64,000 nt of DNA from CBDFJH01 sp965198095 (GTDB lineage: Bacteria; Latescibacterota; UBA2968; GCA-2709665). The stretch's first letter is position 1. Each line of letters starts with the position of its first letter. A model generated the notes under the pieces. The model had not been told where the DNA came from. It did not search any database and saw only the letters and a program-made list of their open reading frames with translations. Made by a program: the position numbers and the translations under genes. The DNA lies in contig OZ240239.1 in the NCBI GenBank assembly GCA_965198095.1, positions 3,162,001 through 3,226,000 on the forward strand, read 5' to 3'. This document shows positions 1 through 8,129 of this stretch, in pieces.

Positions 1-300
1 CTGTTTTACGAGTCGGGTTTGCACGTCTCGCAGTTCTTCCAAATTCTCGTGCTTGTACTCCGTATTTGCATATTTTCGATTCGGGTAGAGGTCGGGTAGG
101 CCCACAACGAGGTCGCGTGGGTCGTGTGCCAGCTTCTCGGTCGCTCGTGAGCCAATTTTTCTGAAGTATTTGGGCTTGTTTTCGAGAGGTATTGGTTTAA
201 TGCCCCAGCCCTCTTTTCTAAGCTGCTGCTTCCAGCCGCTCCACAGTGTGGACAGTGCTTGAACGTCCGATTTCCCTTCCACAAACACCCACACCTTCAT
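1..300 (-). CDS. DUF4276 / TOPRIM-like protein (partial, runs off left edge)
   Basis: The reading frame stays open from an ATG at 300 to the first base of the window, so only the N-terminal 100 residues are visible. The protein begins MKVWVFVEGKSDVQAL; the hydrophobic strand followed by VEGKSD, with Glu8 and Asp12, is the opening of a TOPRIM-like fold typical of DUF4276 proteins. The start overlaps the stop of the upstream ATPase gene in an ATGA, so the two are translationally coupled. ATPase plus DUF4276 pairs are known as neighbours in defence-rich regions, and the TOPRIM partner is usually thought to be a nuclease. The C-terminal acidic residues that would complete the active site lie outside the window, so activity cannot be judged. 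Confidence 0.8.
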   Translation of the reverse strand, partial: MKVWVFVEGKSDVQALSTLWSGWKQQLRKEGWGIKPIPLENKPKYFRKIGSRATEKLAHDPRDLVVGLPDLYPNRKYANTEYKHENLEELRDVQTRLVKQ

Positions 301-1589
301 GCGCCGGCCTCCAGTTCGCCGGAGCGGTGCAGGTCGCCAAGGGTTTCGCCAGTCACGTTTTCGAGCATTTGCACAAGCGTCGTACGGTTCGAGGGACGAT
401 GCCACGCGACTCTTGCATCGTCTGCATTCCGCGCCATCACGGCAACATCGGCGATGTCGAAGCAGTTGAGCAGATCCGGGCTGTGTGTCGTCACCAGCAC
501 CTGGGTGCGCTCCGCCGCTGTCCTGATCATTTCTGCCACAATCGGCAACAGACCGGGATGCAAGCCCAATTCCGGCTCGTCGATCGCTACCAGCCGCGGA
601 GGCAGTGGATTCAACAGAGCGGTCGCCAGACAAAGGAATCGCAGCATGCCGTCCGAAAGATCCCACAGATTCATGGAGCGAGACATGCCCATCTCGCGCA
701 CCCCAGCGAGCACTTGCGGCGGCGTTCCAAAGGTCGTATCGCAATGAATCTCCTCAAATGCGGGATAGGCTGCGCGCAGGAAATCGCGCAACTCCTCTGC
801 TGTTGACCGGAAATCATATCGGGTCAGGATTTCGTGCAACACGGTACCCAGGTTGTCGCCGTTCGAGGATAACGTTGTAACCGGCTTGATATCGGCGGCC
901 CTGGTGCGAAGCGTGGAAGACCGCGTCACGTCGAAGCCCGGATAGAACGCCATGTTCGCCCATAGAACGCGTACAAAAGAAGGAACGGGAAACTCGTTGA
1001 AAAATCGGATTTGTGAAAGCAGCAGCGCGGCCTCCTGTTGTGCGGATTGCGGCAGACCGGTCTTCGGGGCGGTTTCTGCCGAATCGGACTCGCGGACGAC
1101 ATCAGGTGAAGATTGCGCTTCATCAAAAGATATGAGTTGGTGTTTTTTTCTGTCGAATATGTGCCGCCGGTACGGGGTTGCCTCCAGAAACTTGAGCGGG
1201 TTGCTGTATCCCTGTCTTGGCTGTCGAGTCCTGAGCACCTCGTATTGCGGGTGCATCTGGCCCTGTGCATCGGCCAGGAGAACGACTTCGTACACCAGGG
1301 ACTCTTCGTGTTCCAATTGCAACACATCCCATATGACGGGCTCATGAAAAGTGATATTCCAGGTCAACTGCCTATTCTCGTTACGTGAGGTAAGAAGGGA
1401 CGCTGCCCCATAATGCCAACCAATCGCGGTATTCAGAGAAACATCGCAACACTGGGCAGTCAGTTGCAGACAATCGATCAGCGTACTTTTGCCGACGGCA
1501 TTTGCGCCGATCACCACTGTCAGCGGCGTGAAGTCTGCCTTGAACTCGTCGAGAAGCCGGTAGCCCCCTATCTCAATTTCCGTAATCAT
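297..1589 (-). CDS. AAA family ATPase (OLD/ABC-like, AAA_21 type)
   Basis: A 430-residue ATPase of the SMC/OLD-like class. The N-terminus MITEIEIGGYRLL is the usual beta-strand start of RecF/OLD-like ATPases. The Walker A loop GANAVGKST is at residues 28-36. Near residues 332-345 there is an ABC-type signature and Walker B region ending in IDEPELGLHP, followed by the switch strand VLVTTHSPDLL. Without a coiled-coil insertion of any length it is a compact member. It is coupled by an ATGA overlap to a DUF4276 gene, so the two probably form a sensor/effector pair of the anti-phage or anti-plasmid kind; that role is inferred from family context only. Substrate and trigger are unknown. Confidence 0.85.
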   Translation of the reverse strand: MITEIEIGGYRLLDEFKADFTPLTVVIGANAVGKSTLIDCLQLTAQCCDVSLNTAIGWHYGAASLLTSRNENRQLTWNITFHEPVIWDVLQLEHEESLVYEVVLLADAQGQMHPQYEVLRTRQPRQGYSNPLKFLEATPYRRHIFDRKKHQLISFDEAQSSPDVVRESDSAETAPKTGLPQSAQQEAALLLSQIRFFNEFPVPSFVRVLWANMAFYPGFDVTRSSTLRTRAADIKPVTTLSSNGDNLGTVLHEILTRYDFRSTAEELRDFLRAAYPAFEEIHCDTTFGTPPQVLAGVREMGMSRSMNLWDLSDGMLRFLCLATALLNPLPPRLVAIDEPELGLHPGLLPIVAEMIRTAAERTQVLVTTHSPDLLNCFDIADVAVMARNADDARVAWHRPSNRTTLVQMLENVTGETLGDLHRSGELEAGA

Positions 1590-2061
1590 GCGATACTACC
1601 TTTCGTTCCAATTGTCCACAGCGTTACTGGGCGCGGTGTCGTTGCGAGATCGCTTTGATCGGCCCGGTGGGAAGGAGGATCGCCGTGAAGAAACATACGT
1701 CAGACACACCGTCTTTGTCCATACCTACATGCCTGGGACACCCTGGAATCCGCAACTTCAAGACGTCGAGCGTCCCGAAAAGCGGACGCAACAGAAAGCA
1801 CGTAGACGTATATTCTAACAAGACGAGGCATATATTGGAGCAACATCATCCGTCAAACGACAAGGCTGCTCAATACTGATCTTGAGAGGCCGCCGATGCG
1901 CACGGCGGAGCAGTTGGTACGAGACATCCGCCAAGCGGCTCCGTTGGCCCCGGAACTGAGGGACTTTATCGACGAAAATAGCCTGGAATCAACCCTTTGG
2001 CGGCTTCCAATTCAACCCGGATCAGGTCATGTACCAGGCCGACCGGAGGAAGGTTACGGAA
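1590..2061. other. Intergenic region with a short ORF remnant
   Basis: This stretch separates the ATPase (minus strand) from the next plus-strand gene. It contains short overlapping open frames. The only protein-like one starts at the ATG at 1896; its first 35 codons (MRTAEQLVRDIRQAAP, then a run ending ELRDFIDEN) look like the helical N-terminus of a small antitoxin-like protein before the frame turns into atypical sequence. I regard it as a possible remnant. No clear promoter, terminator or RNA gene was seen. Confidence 0.4.
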
Positions 2062-2790
2062 ATGCCCGATGCAACCCGTTCGCCGGCATCCGCGCCGGTC
2101 CAGTCACCGGACCGGGCGGCTCGCAGGGCAGGTGTTCTGTTGCTGCTTGCTGCGATGTTCACAGTCGCAATGGTTTACACCAGGGTGGCTGCCGACGCCG
2201 ACCAGCCAACGCTGCGGCAGTCGCTTGAAGCTGTCTCGGAATATCCCCTGATGTACGTCACCTCGGGAATTGCCCGCCTGCTGTCCGGCATGTCGTTTCT
2301 CGCGGCAGGCTGGTTATTGCTGCAAACATGGATCATCCGCGGGCGCCTGGCAACATCGCTCGTCCCGTACCTGTTCGTTGTGTCGGGTGGCTTCACGGCC
2401 GCGTCGGGTGCGTGCACCATCCTGACAGCGGTTCATATGGCGCTGGATCCCGTTCTCATCGCCGGGGATTCTCCAATGACCGACCTCACCGTATTGAATT
2501 GGATGTCCGGCATCAGGTGGATTGCCGGCAAAGCGGGCTTCGCCGCGGCCGGGGTCGCGCTGATCGTCGCCTCCCCGTATCAGTGGCGGGTGGGCGGTGA
2601 GCTGCGCAAGATCGCGCCGGTGTCGGCGGTATTGGGCGTCGCGATGCAGTTCATCTGGTTTGACGCCGCTGCGATGCTCCACCCTGCGATCGGGACCGCA
2701 TTTTTTCTGTGGTTGATCGCGATCGGTTCCATGCTGGCCTCGGGCCGGGTCGAGCGGCGCTATATGGCGACTTACGGAAGCGAGACGTGA
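2062..2790 (+). CDS. Integral membrane protein, unknown function
   Basis: A 242-residue protein with about six hydrophobic segments: one near the N-terminus after a basic patch (RAARRAGVLLLL), then segments around GMSFLAAGWLLLQT, LVPYLFVVSGGFTAASG, AGKAGFAAAGVALIVAS, VSAVLGVAMQFIWFD and IGTAFFLWLIAIGSML. The start at 2062 is chosen because GGAGGAAGG lies seven bases upstream; an earlier in-frame ATG at 2029 has no such site. No catalytic or binding motif is recognised. The residues just before the ATG in the same frame (FGGFQFNPDQVMYQAD) look protein-like, so a longer or fused ancestor is possible. It stands alone between an ATPase pair and a convergent isomerase-like gene. Confidence 0.7.
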   Translation: MPDATRSPASAPVQSPDRAARRAGVLLLLAAMFTVAMVYTRVAADADQPTLRQSLEAVSEYPLMYVTSGIARLLSGMSFLAAGWLLLQTWIIRGRLATSLVPYLFVVSGGFTAASGACTILTAVHMALDPVLIAGDSPMTDLTVLNWMSGIRWIAGKAGFAAAGVALIVASPYQWRVGGELRKIAPVSAVLGVAMQFIWFDAAAMLHPAIGTAFFLWLIAIGSMLASGRVERRYMATYGSET

Positions 2791-2924
2791 TTGAGCGGGG
2801 ATCTCAGGATGAGCACATCTCCGGCCCTGAATTGCTTTTGCCGCGTCACGGTCTCGTCCATAAACCCGCGTACTTCCTTGCCGGCTCTCCGGCCATGCGC
2901 ATCAGAACCGGATTGTTGGCGAAT

Positions 2925-3734
2925 TCAGCCATCGATCAGCCCTTTCAGGTAGGAGACGGCATCGGGTACACTTTGGGGTCCGAGATGTTCAGGAATAATC
3001 AGCCCATCGTATCCGGCTTGGAGCAGTGCCCGCACACACCGGGAGATGTCTACATCACCGCCGTCCAGTGGCACTTCGTCATGCTCCATCATGACCCGAC
3101 CATGTCTAATCTGGTTACGAGCGTGACAGAAAAAGATCGGCTCCATGCCCCATGTTTCAACGGGTGAATGCGGGTCTTCACCAAAAAGAGACATCCCTTG
3201 GCAGTAGGTCACGCCATTGTTCGGACTTCTCACCGTATCCCAAATGGCATGCAGCACATCAACCGCCCATAGATGATTTGCCAGCTTCAAATTCACGTCG
3301 TCGGCTGCGCCCACCACGCGCCTGAAAAACTGAATCACCGTATCCCACCCTTCCTCACCGGGCATCACCATCAGGGGTCTGCCGGGGTGATATTCGTGAA
3401 AGTAGATTAGCCGGTCCAGCGGATAGAAAAGCACGACATCAATACCGGAACCCCCTATAGCCCGCAGCGTTCGGCAAAGCGCATCCACTTCTGACTCATT
3501 TTTGCCGAGCACTGCCTCTTTGGAGGGCACCGGTGCAATCATCCCGGATACCTGAACCTCGCGTTCTTGAAGCATATCCCTGAAAGGCTTGAAATCGTCC
3601 GGCGTCATAAATCCTCGATCCGAGGTGCCCGGAACCGAATTGGTTTTGAGGAAGATCTCATTCACACCTGCGTCACGACAACTTGCCGCAATTTCGTCTA
3701 CGCTGTTGGAACCCGCGTGTATACCGACTCTCAT
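2925..3734 (-). CDS. UxuA-like TIM-barrel protein (mannonate dehydratase-related)
   Basis: A 269-residue TIM-barrel protein. The segment NNGVTYCQGM in the C-terminal half matches the metal-site region of mannonate dehydratases, which dehydrate D-mannonate to 2-keto-3-deoxygluconate in hexuronate catabolism. The final strand IIPEHLGP also fits that barrel, and LYFHEYH-like and VNLKLANH segments resemble sugar isomerase/epimerase folds. It is clearly shorter than classical UxuA (about 350-400 residues), so the substrate may differ. No other uxu or uronate gene is adjacent. A general xylose isomerase-like TIM barrel is the safer assignment; the UxuA relation is probable. Confidence 0.65.
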   Translation of the reverse strand: MRVGIHAGSNSVDEIAASCRDAGVNEIFLKTNSVPGTSDRGFMTPDDFKPFRDMLQEREVQVSGMIAPVPSKEAVLGKNESEVDALCRTLRAIGGSGIDVVLFYPLDRLIYFHEYHPGRPLMVMPGEEGWDTVIQFFRRVVGAADDVNLKLANHLWAVDVLHAIWDTVRSPNNGVTYCQGMSLFGEDPHSPVETWGMEPIFFCHARNQIRHGRVMMEHDEVPLDGGDVDISRCVRALLQAGYDGLIIPEHLGPQSVPDAVSYLKGLIDG

Positions 3735-3789
3735 AGCTTACCCACCCGATTATTTGCTGCTATGACAACATGCGCTTAACGGCATCTAA

Positions 3790-3860
3790 CCTGAATCATT
3801 CATAAATTTGTTGAAAATTTCCATCATTTATGTAGAACAATCTGTTATCCAATTTGAGCT
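3790..3860 (+). repeat. Partial copy of the 566-bp repeat (left end only)
   Basis: These 71 bases repeat the left terminus of the element at 12982-13547, from the terminal CCTGAATCATTC through the AT-rich arm to AATTTGAGCT, after which similarity stops. The preceding bases CATCTAA are also found immediately before the element copy at 59998. The rest of the gap from 3735 to 4053 is AT-rich and holds no convincing gene. This looks like a deletion remnant or solo end of the element. Confidence 0.8.
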
Positions 3861-4053
3861 AGAGGGACAGTCTCTGTATTCATTCGCTCGTAAGCATCGT
3901 CCACTGGCGCGGCCAACACCAGGAGAAATGAAGGATCGGTTGCGGAGCAGGTAATCCCACGCGACCAGAGGAGAAGAAACGCGAGTAGAAGCGCAGGTAT
4001 CCAAGCTTGGGAAATTGGCAATTACGGAGGTTGATCGTTCCACATTATAGCCA

Positions 4054-4615
4054 TCAGGTCTTTTGTCTGCATTTTTGGGGAGTCTTAATTGGAGGCCCCT
4101 TCGTCCATTTTTCACTGCGTTCACGGGTGCTCAAATTTATCTTTATACAAACTGGCGTCTCTTCCGTTTTATCTCCAAGATAAACTGAAATAATCGCGTA
4201 GGTTGCATATCGGTAATAAAGATTGAGCCAGTAAAATGTCTGAGAAATAAATGGATTGTTGCTTTTCCCTGCAAAAGCCAATTGATGCAACCTAAATTGT
4301 GCGTGCTCGAATAATTTTATGAAATCCCTGAAAACGATTAACACCGTTGCGTCTTCGCCTTCATTTTTCGTGTTCTTTTGACGGTCTCTTATCGCTTTAT
4401 CTGAATGAAGGGAAAGAACGAGACTCCACAATTCATTAGCATGCTTTTTCCCATCGTTTATACTCGCGGGATTCATCGCCAAAATGACCCCTTCCTTCAT
4501 CTCTCAAGCGTTCTATTGCACCTCTTGCGTTACGGACATAAACCTGCGATGAACTATCCTCGAACGGTACAAGAATATCGAATTCATCTGATAGACGTTC
4601 CTTGAATTTAGCCAT
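4054..4615 (-). pseudogene. Unknown gene split by one extra base
   Basis: Two overlapping minus-strand frames appear to be one gene. The first starts at the ATG at 4615 behind GGGGAG and reads MAKFKERLSDEFDILVPFED onward for 59 codons to a stop at 4436. The second frame, open from before 4500 to 4054, continues with HANELWSLVLSLHSDKAIRD and has hydrophobic stretches such as YRYATYAIISVYLG. Removing one A from the five-A run near 4450 joins them into a single product of about 186 residues. Base composition is more AT-rich than the neighbours, which suggests foreign origin. No family is recognised. An error in the homopolymer is the alternative explanation. Confidence 0.6.
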
Positions 4616-4644
4616 CCTATACTCCCCTATTCCTCACAACGCCC

Positions 4645-5544
4645 TTACGAAACACACGCAAGAACAGCTTCTGCATCCCGTACCAGCGCCCGTCGCCGAC
4701 GGCCTGAGTTCTTTCCGCCCTTGCGATGACCCTCGATCTTGTCCTTCTGAGCGAAGCGTTTGCGTATGATCTCCAACGCCTTTTGGATCGCCGCGCTGGG
4801 CTGGCTTCTGAAGATCGTTTGCAGACCCTTCGACAGGGCTCCCAGTGCAGTATGGTTGCGACTGACACAGATCCGGCCCGTATCAGGATCAACCTGGGAT
4901 ACGAGAGGGACCAGAGCCACCAGCTCCTCCAGTAGTTCTAGGGGCGAGAGCAGAAGGCGGCTCGTCCCATCCGACTGCGGGGCGAAGAACGGGTCCTGAG
5001 ATGCCGTGAGCCGGCAAGGATCGACCAGCTCCTCCGTGATCTTGTCAAAATAGCCGCGCGCTCCTTCAATGGCCGTCCAGCGCGTTCTCCAGTGCGTGAG
5101 AAACAGGTCGTTGTCGGGCGGACCGATGATGTCGTCAAAGTGCTCGAATATGAAGAGAAGCTGCGTCAGTTCGTCCAGCGTTTCGTAGTTGTGCCCAAGT
5201 TCCGTCCGATGTCGGTGTTGGGCAAGCACCTGGTGGCAGAAGCCGTGGATGGTCGCGACCGTCAGTTCGGAAAGGTCGCGGGCGTACTCCACTTTGCGGG
5301 CCGCCGCCGCCAGCCGGTCGCGCATCTCGAAGGCAGCCTTTTCGGTGAAGGTGCACAGCACAATCTCCTTTGGCTCGGCCTTGTCCAGCAACAGAAGATT
5401 CAATGCCCGCAAGACAATGCTGAAGGTCTTGCCCGACCCCGGCCCCGCGATCACGAGCAACGGGCCGTCGAGATGGCCAACGACCTCGCGCTGGCTGCAG
5501 ACGAGTTCCGGATAGTGCTTCAGGATGGCGGGCGCGATGCTCAT
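4645..5544 (-). pseudogene. UvrD/Rep-type helicase, N-terminal fragment
   Basis: A 299-residue protein containing the N-terminal third of a superfamily 1A helicase. It has a Q-motif (QRE at residues 18-20), Walker A AGPGSGKT (33-40), motif Ia TFTEKAAFEMRDRL and the motif Ib region TIHGFCHQVL. Motifs II to VI, including the DExx box and the RecA-2 domain, are absent, and the C-terminus is a basic tail (GHRKGGKNSGRRRR). Full members are 600-750 residues, so this is truncated and unlikely to unwind DNA. The start ATG overlaps the radC stop in an ATGA, showing the two were once a coupled pair. Sequence downstream turns AT-rich, consistent with a recombination junction. Confidence 0.75.
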
Positions 5545-6232
5545 AGCAGTCGCGCCTCCCTGAAACTGAAGGTCTTCGCGGCCGACACGATCAGGTGGTC
5601 CACAACCCGAAGGCTGATGGTCTCGGCCGCCAGCGCGACGGCCCGCGTGACCATCTTGTCCTGCTCGCTCGGCTCGACCGTTGCCGTTCGGATGGTTGTG
5701 CGCGAGCACGAGTGCCGCCGCCTGGCGCCTGAGCGCAGACTCCACGACCGCGGCGCGGATACACCGCTGCCCGGTCAATTGTGCCTTCCTGGAGCGTTTC
5801 GACGCCGTTGCGTAGCAGCCGATGCGCGGAGTCGAGGTACGCAACGGCGAACACCTCGTGCTTGAGATGGCCGATCCGCATCCGCCAGAAGTCGCTGAGC
5901 CGCTCCGGCTCGCGCAGCACTTGCGCTTCTTCGGATGTCTCCAGCAAGTAGAGCGTCGCCGCCTCCCGGATGACTTTAAGTGAGATCGATGCGACCTCGC
6001 CGATCCCCTTCACCGACCGCAGCTCGGTCAGCGGAGCATCCAAGACGCCTCGCAGACTGCCGAAGCGCTCAAGCAGTGCCTTGGCCGGCTGCTTCACGTC
6101 CAGGCGCGGAATGGCCAGGGTCAACAGCATCTCAATGACCTCGTGCTCTGCGAATCCCGCCAAGCCGCCCTTGAGGAAACGTTCCCGAAGACGCTTCCGA
6201 TGCCCGTGATAGTGTGCTTCAGGCTTCGCCAC
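5541..6232 (-). pseudogene. radC: RadC/JAB-domain protein gene with two frameshifts
   Basis: The frame opens with GTG at 6232. The N-terminal helix-hairpin-helix part is clear (HGHRKRLRERF, then ELRSVKGIGEVASISLKVIREA). At about 5750, after DRAAVYPR, one extra G shifts the frame; the JAB metallo-isopeptidase motif HNHPNG is then found in the second frame. An extra A just after it shifts again, and the C-terminus (EQDKMVTRAVALAAETISL onward, ending REARLL) continues in the third frame to a TGA at 5541-5543. Removing the two bases restores a protein of normal RadC length. RadC-type genes are common on mobile elements and defence regions. The stop overlaps the helicase start. Confidence 0.85.
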
Positions 6233-6338
6233 TATCCTGTCCGTTTGATTTGCTCAAATATTCGCGCCCAGCGGTCGTCGGGCCATGGCCTGCGCTTGCT
6301 GCCGGCGTGTTTTGGAAACGTGGACACACCGAGAAGCA

Positions 6339-6415
6339 ATGTAACATATATTGTAACAAAAGGAGGCGTGTTCATGAAAGCATCAAATAGCGTCCGAACC
6401 AAGAAAGCCGTATGA
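6339..6415 (+). promoter_or_regulatory. Operator-like repeat, strong RBS and 13-codon peptide
   Basis: Two direct TGTAACA repeats (6340-6346 and 6352-6358, spaced 12 bases) bracket an AT-rich centre and lead into AAAGGAGG, eight bases before an ATG at 6374. The reading frame MKASNSVRTKKAV stops after 13 codons at 6415. The layout looks like the control region and first codons of an autoregulated small gene, perhaps an antitoxin, of which only the start remains. The rest of the gap up to 6518 shows nothing else. Confidence 0.4.
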
Positions 6416-6518
6416 TGCCGAGTTAAGACGGGCGTCGGTGCGTCGGGCGGATGGCACCAGGAAACCCGCCGGCGGCCCTAGCCCGACCAAGTAGAGACAA
6501 TATCGAGGTACAATACGT

Positions 6519-7196
6519 ATGTCTCGAGAAGGCGCAAAGCCGGGGCAGGCGATCATTTTGAACGGCGTTCCGCGATCCGGAAAATCGAGCATCGCCACCG
6601 CCATTCAAGATGCTTCTGAGGAATTATGGATGAACCTGGGCGTAGATCATTTCATCCGCATGACGCCGCTGCGGTATCGTCCGGGGATCGGGCTGCGTCC
6701 CGCCGGAATCGAGCAAAGCTCCAGAGGGAAAAGAGGGACCGTAGAACCGTGGGTGCCTGTATTGTATGCCGCAATGTATGAATCCATCGCGGCGCACATC
6801 CGGTTCGGGCTGAACGTCGTCACCGATGTCGGGCACCACGACGACTACGCAACCCCAAGCGGGATCCTCTACGATTGCGCGCGCCGCCTGGCCGGTTTGC
6901 CCGTCTTTTTCGTCGGCGTTCGCTGCCCGGCCGGCGTCGTATGGGAACGGCGTCGAAAGACGTGGCTCAAAGGGAAGGAAATCCCGCGGGACGCGCCTCC
7001 GCCGGATCCGGTTCACCAGTGGGAGCGTGCGGTGCACGACCCGGGCATCTACGATCTGGAAGTCGACACGTCACTTCTCAAGCCGGAGGAATGCGGCCGA
7101 GTGATACGGGAACATCTCGAGCGTGGCCCGGAGCCGACGGCATTCCGACGACTCGCCGCCATGGAGAGGTCTTACGGTGGCGCTTGCGGAGGTTGA
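6519..7196 (+). CDS. Chloramphenicol phosphotransferase-like kinase
   Basis: A 225-residue P-loop kinase of the CPT-like family. The Walker A motif GVPRSGKSS is at residues 16-24, followed by the typical WMNLGVDHF segment and the substrate-side block NVVTDVGHHDDY. A lid-like basic region ERRRKTWLKG follows the strand VFFVGVRCP, as in the Streptomyces enzyme that phosphorylates the C3 hydroxyl of chloramphenicol. Family members commonly act on other small molecules, so a resistance function should not be assumed. The gene stands alone and converges on the DUF3047 gene 84 bases away. No good ribosome-binding site precedes the ATG. Confidence 0.8.
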   Translation: MSREGAKPGQAIILNGVPRSGKSSIATAIQDASEELWMNLGVDHFIRMTPLRYRPGIGLRPAGIEQSSRGKRGTVEPWVPVLYAAMYESIAAHIRFGLNVVTDVGHHDDYATPSGILYDCARRLAGLPVFFVGVRCPAGVVWERRRKTWLKGKEIPRDAPPPDPVHQWERAVHDPGIYDLEVDTSLLKPEECGRVIREHLERGPEPTAFRRLAAMERSYGGACGG

Positions 7197-7280
7197 TCAC
7201 CGTATGAAACAGAGAAGAAAAAATCCTTGGCGAGACACGTTCAGGACAGAAGCATTCCGGCAGGCTCCGCGACGGAGGTT

Positions 7281-8129
7281 TCAGTCCCGGGACCCCGCCG
7301 TTACGGGCGCTTTGTGAAAGAGAATGTCGCCATACCATCCCGAGGCCCTGCGCTTCGTGTTGTCCGAATCGGTCTGAAGGTAGATACGCAACACCTTGCC
7401 CGGCTCCTCCCCCGGATATCCCTTCTTGAAATCCTCGTAGAGATTTCGCGACTCCAGAACCCACTGCCCCGACCGTTCCAATCCGCTCTCTGCGACAAAG
7501 CGCCGCCAATGCATCTTCCACAGCCTCGGGATAATGGACGTCTCCGTCTTGAACATCAGCGCGTCGGGAAGCGTGTTCGACCAGACGTAGGCAACCTCCC
7601 GGATCGTGTTGCTCCCCTTCTTCAGAATGGTGACGCCGATCTTGGCAGGAAAGTCGTCGTGTCCCTTCTCCAACTTCCCGTCCTTCCGCACTCTCTGCTC
7701 GTCGATGGTTGAGTAGTCGACCTTCCACCTCCAGGAGATGTAGGGGTACTTCTCGACGTCGATGAAATCGTCGTACCCGTGTTTCCGGATCTCCTTGTTG
7801 AAGCTCAAGGGCGGTCTTTTGCACTCCAGCAGCCACGGGTACCGCGCCGCATCGAGGTCCATCGGGCCGTGCCGAAGCGTCGGAATCTGCCAGAAGAGCC
7901 CTCCGGACGACTCGCTGACGATATGGACCGCATCCTCGACGTATGCGATCCGCGTCGCCGATTCGCACTTTCGCCAGTCGCGCCGGTGCCACTTGCGCAT
8001 GTCCACGTGAATCGCGTCCGGCTCATCCAAACGGTCCCACGCCTCTATCACCACAACCGGGAGGAGCACCAAAAAAACGGCGAACAGAGGGACCCCTCCC
8101 CGGCATCGTTTGAAGCTGGATCCCGTCAT
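7281..8129 (-). CDS. DUF3047 family protein
   Basis: A 282-residue protein starting at the ATG at 8129, which overlaps the stop of the upstream gene (TGATG). A hydrophobic N-terminal stretch (GVPLFAVFLVLLPVVVIEAW) predicts a signal peptide or anchor, so the domain is probably periplasmic. Signature DUF3047 segments are YPYISWRWKVD, FPAKIGVTIL, AYVWSNTLP and SGWYGDILFHKA; the fold is thought to resemble a beta-sandwich carbohydrate-binding domain. It is the last gene of a tight three-gene operon after a radical SAM enzyme and a CDP-alcohol transferase fusion, which suggests a role in making or handling a modified lipid or polymer at the membrane. Function unknown. Confidence 0.85.
   Translation of the reverse strand: MTGSSFKRCRGGVPLFAVFLVLLPVVVIEAWDRLDEPDAIHVDMRKWHRRDWRKCESATRIAYVEDAVHIVSESSGGLFWQIPTLRHGPMDLDAARYPWLLECKRPPLSFNKEIRKHGYDDFIDVEKYPYISWRWKVDYSTIDEQRVRKDGKLEKGHDDFPAKIGVTILKKGSNTIREVAYVWSNTLPDALMFKTETSIIPRLWKMHWRRFVAESGLERSGQWVLESRNLYEDFKKGYPGEEPGKVLRIYLQTDSDNTKRRASGWYGDILFHKAPVTAGSRD

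Noticed and set aside
6519..7196. Antibiotic resistance call for the CPT-like kinase
   Set aside because: The P-loop and fold fit, but the family has many non-resistance members and no mobile resistance context is seen.
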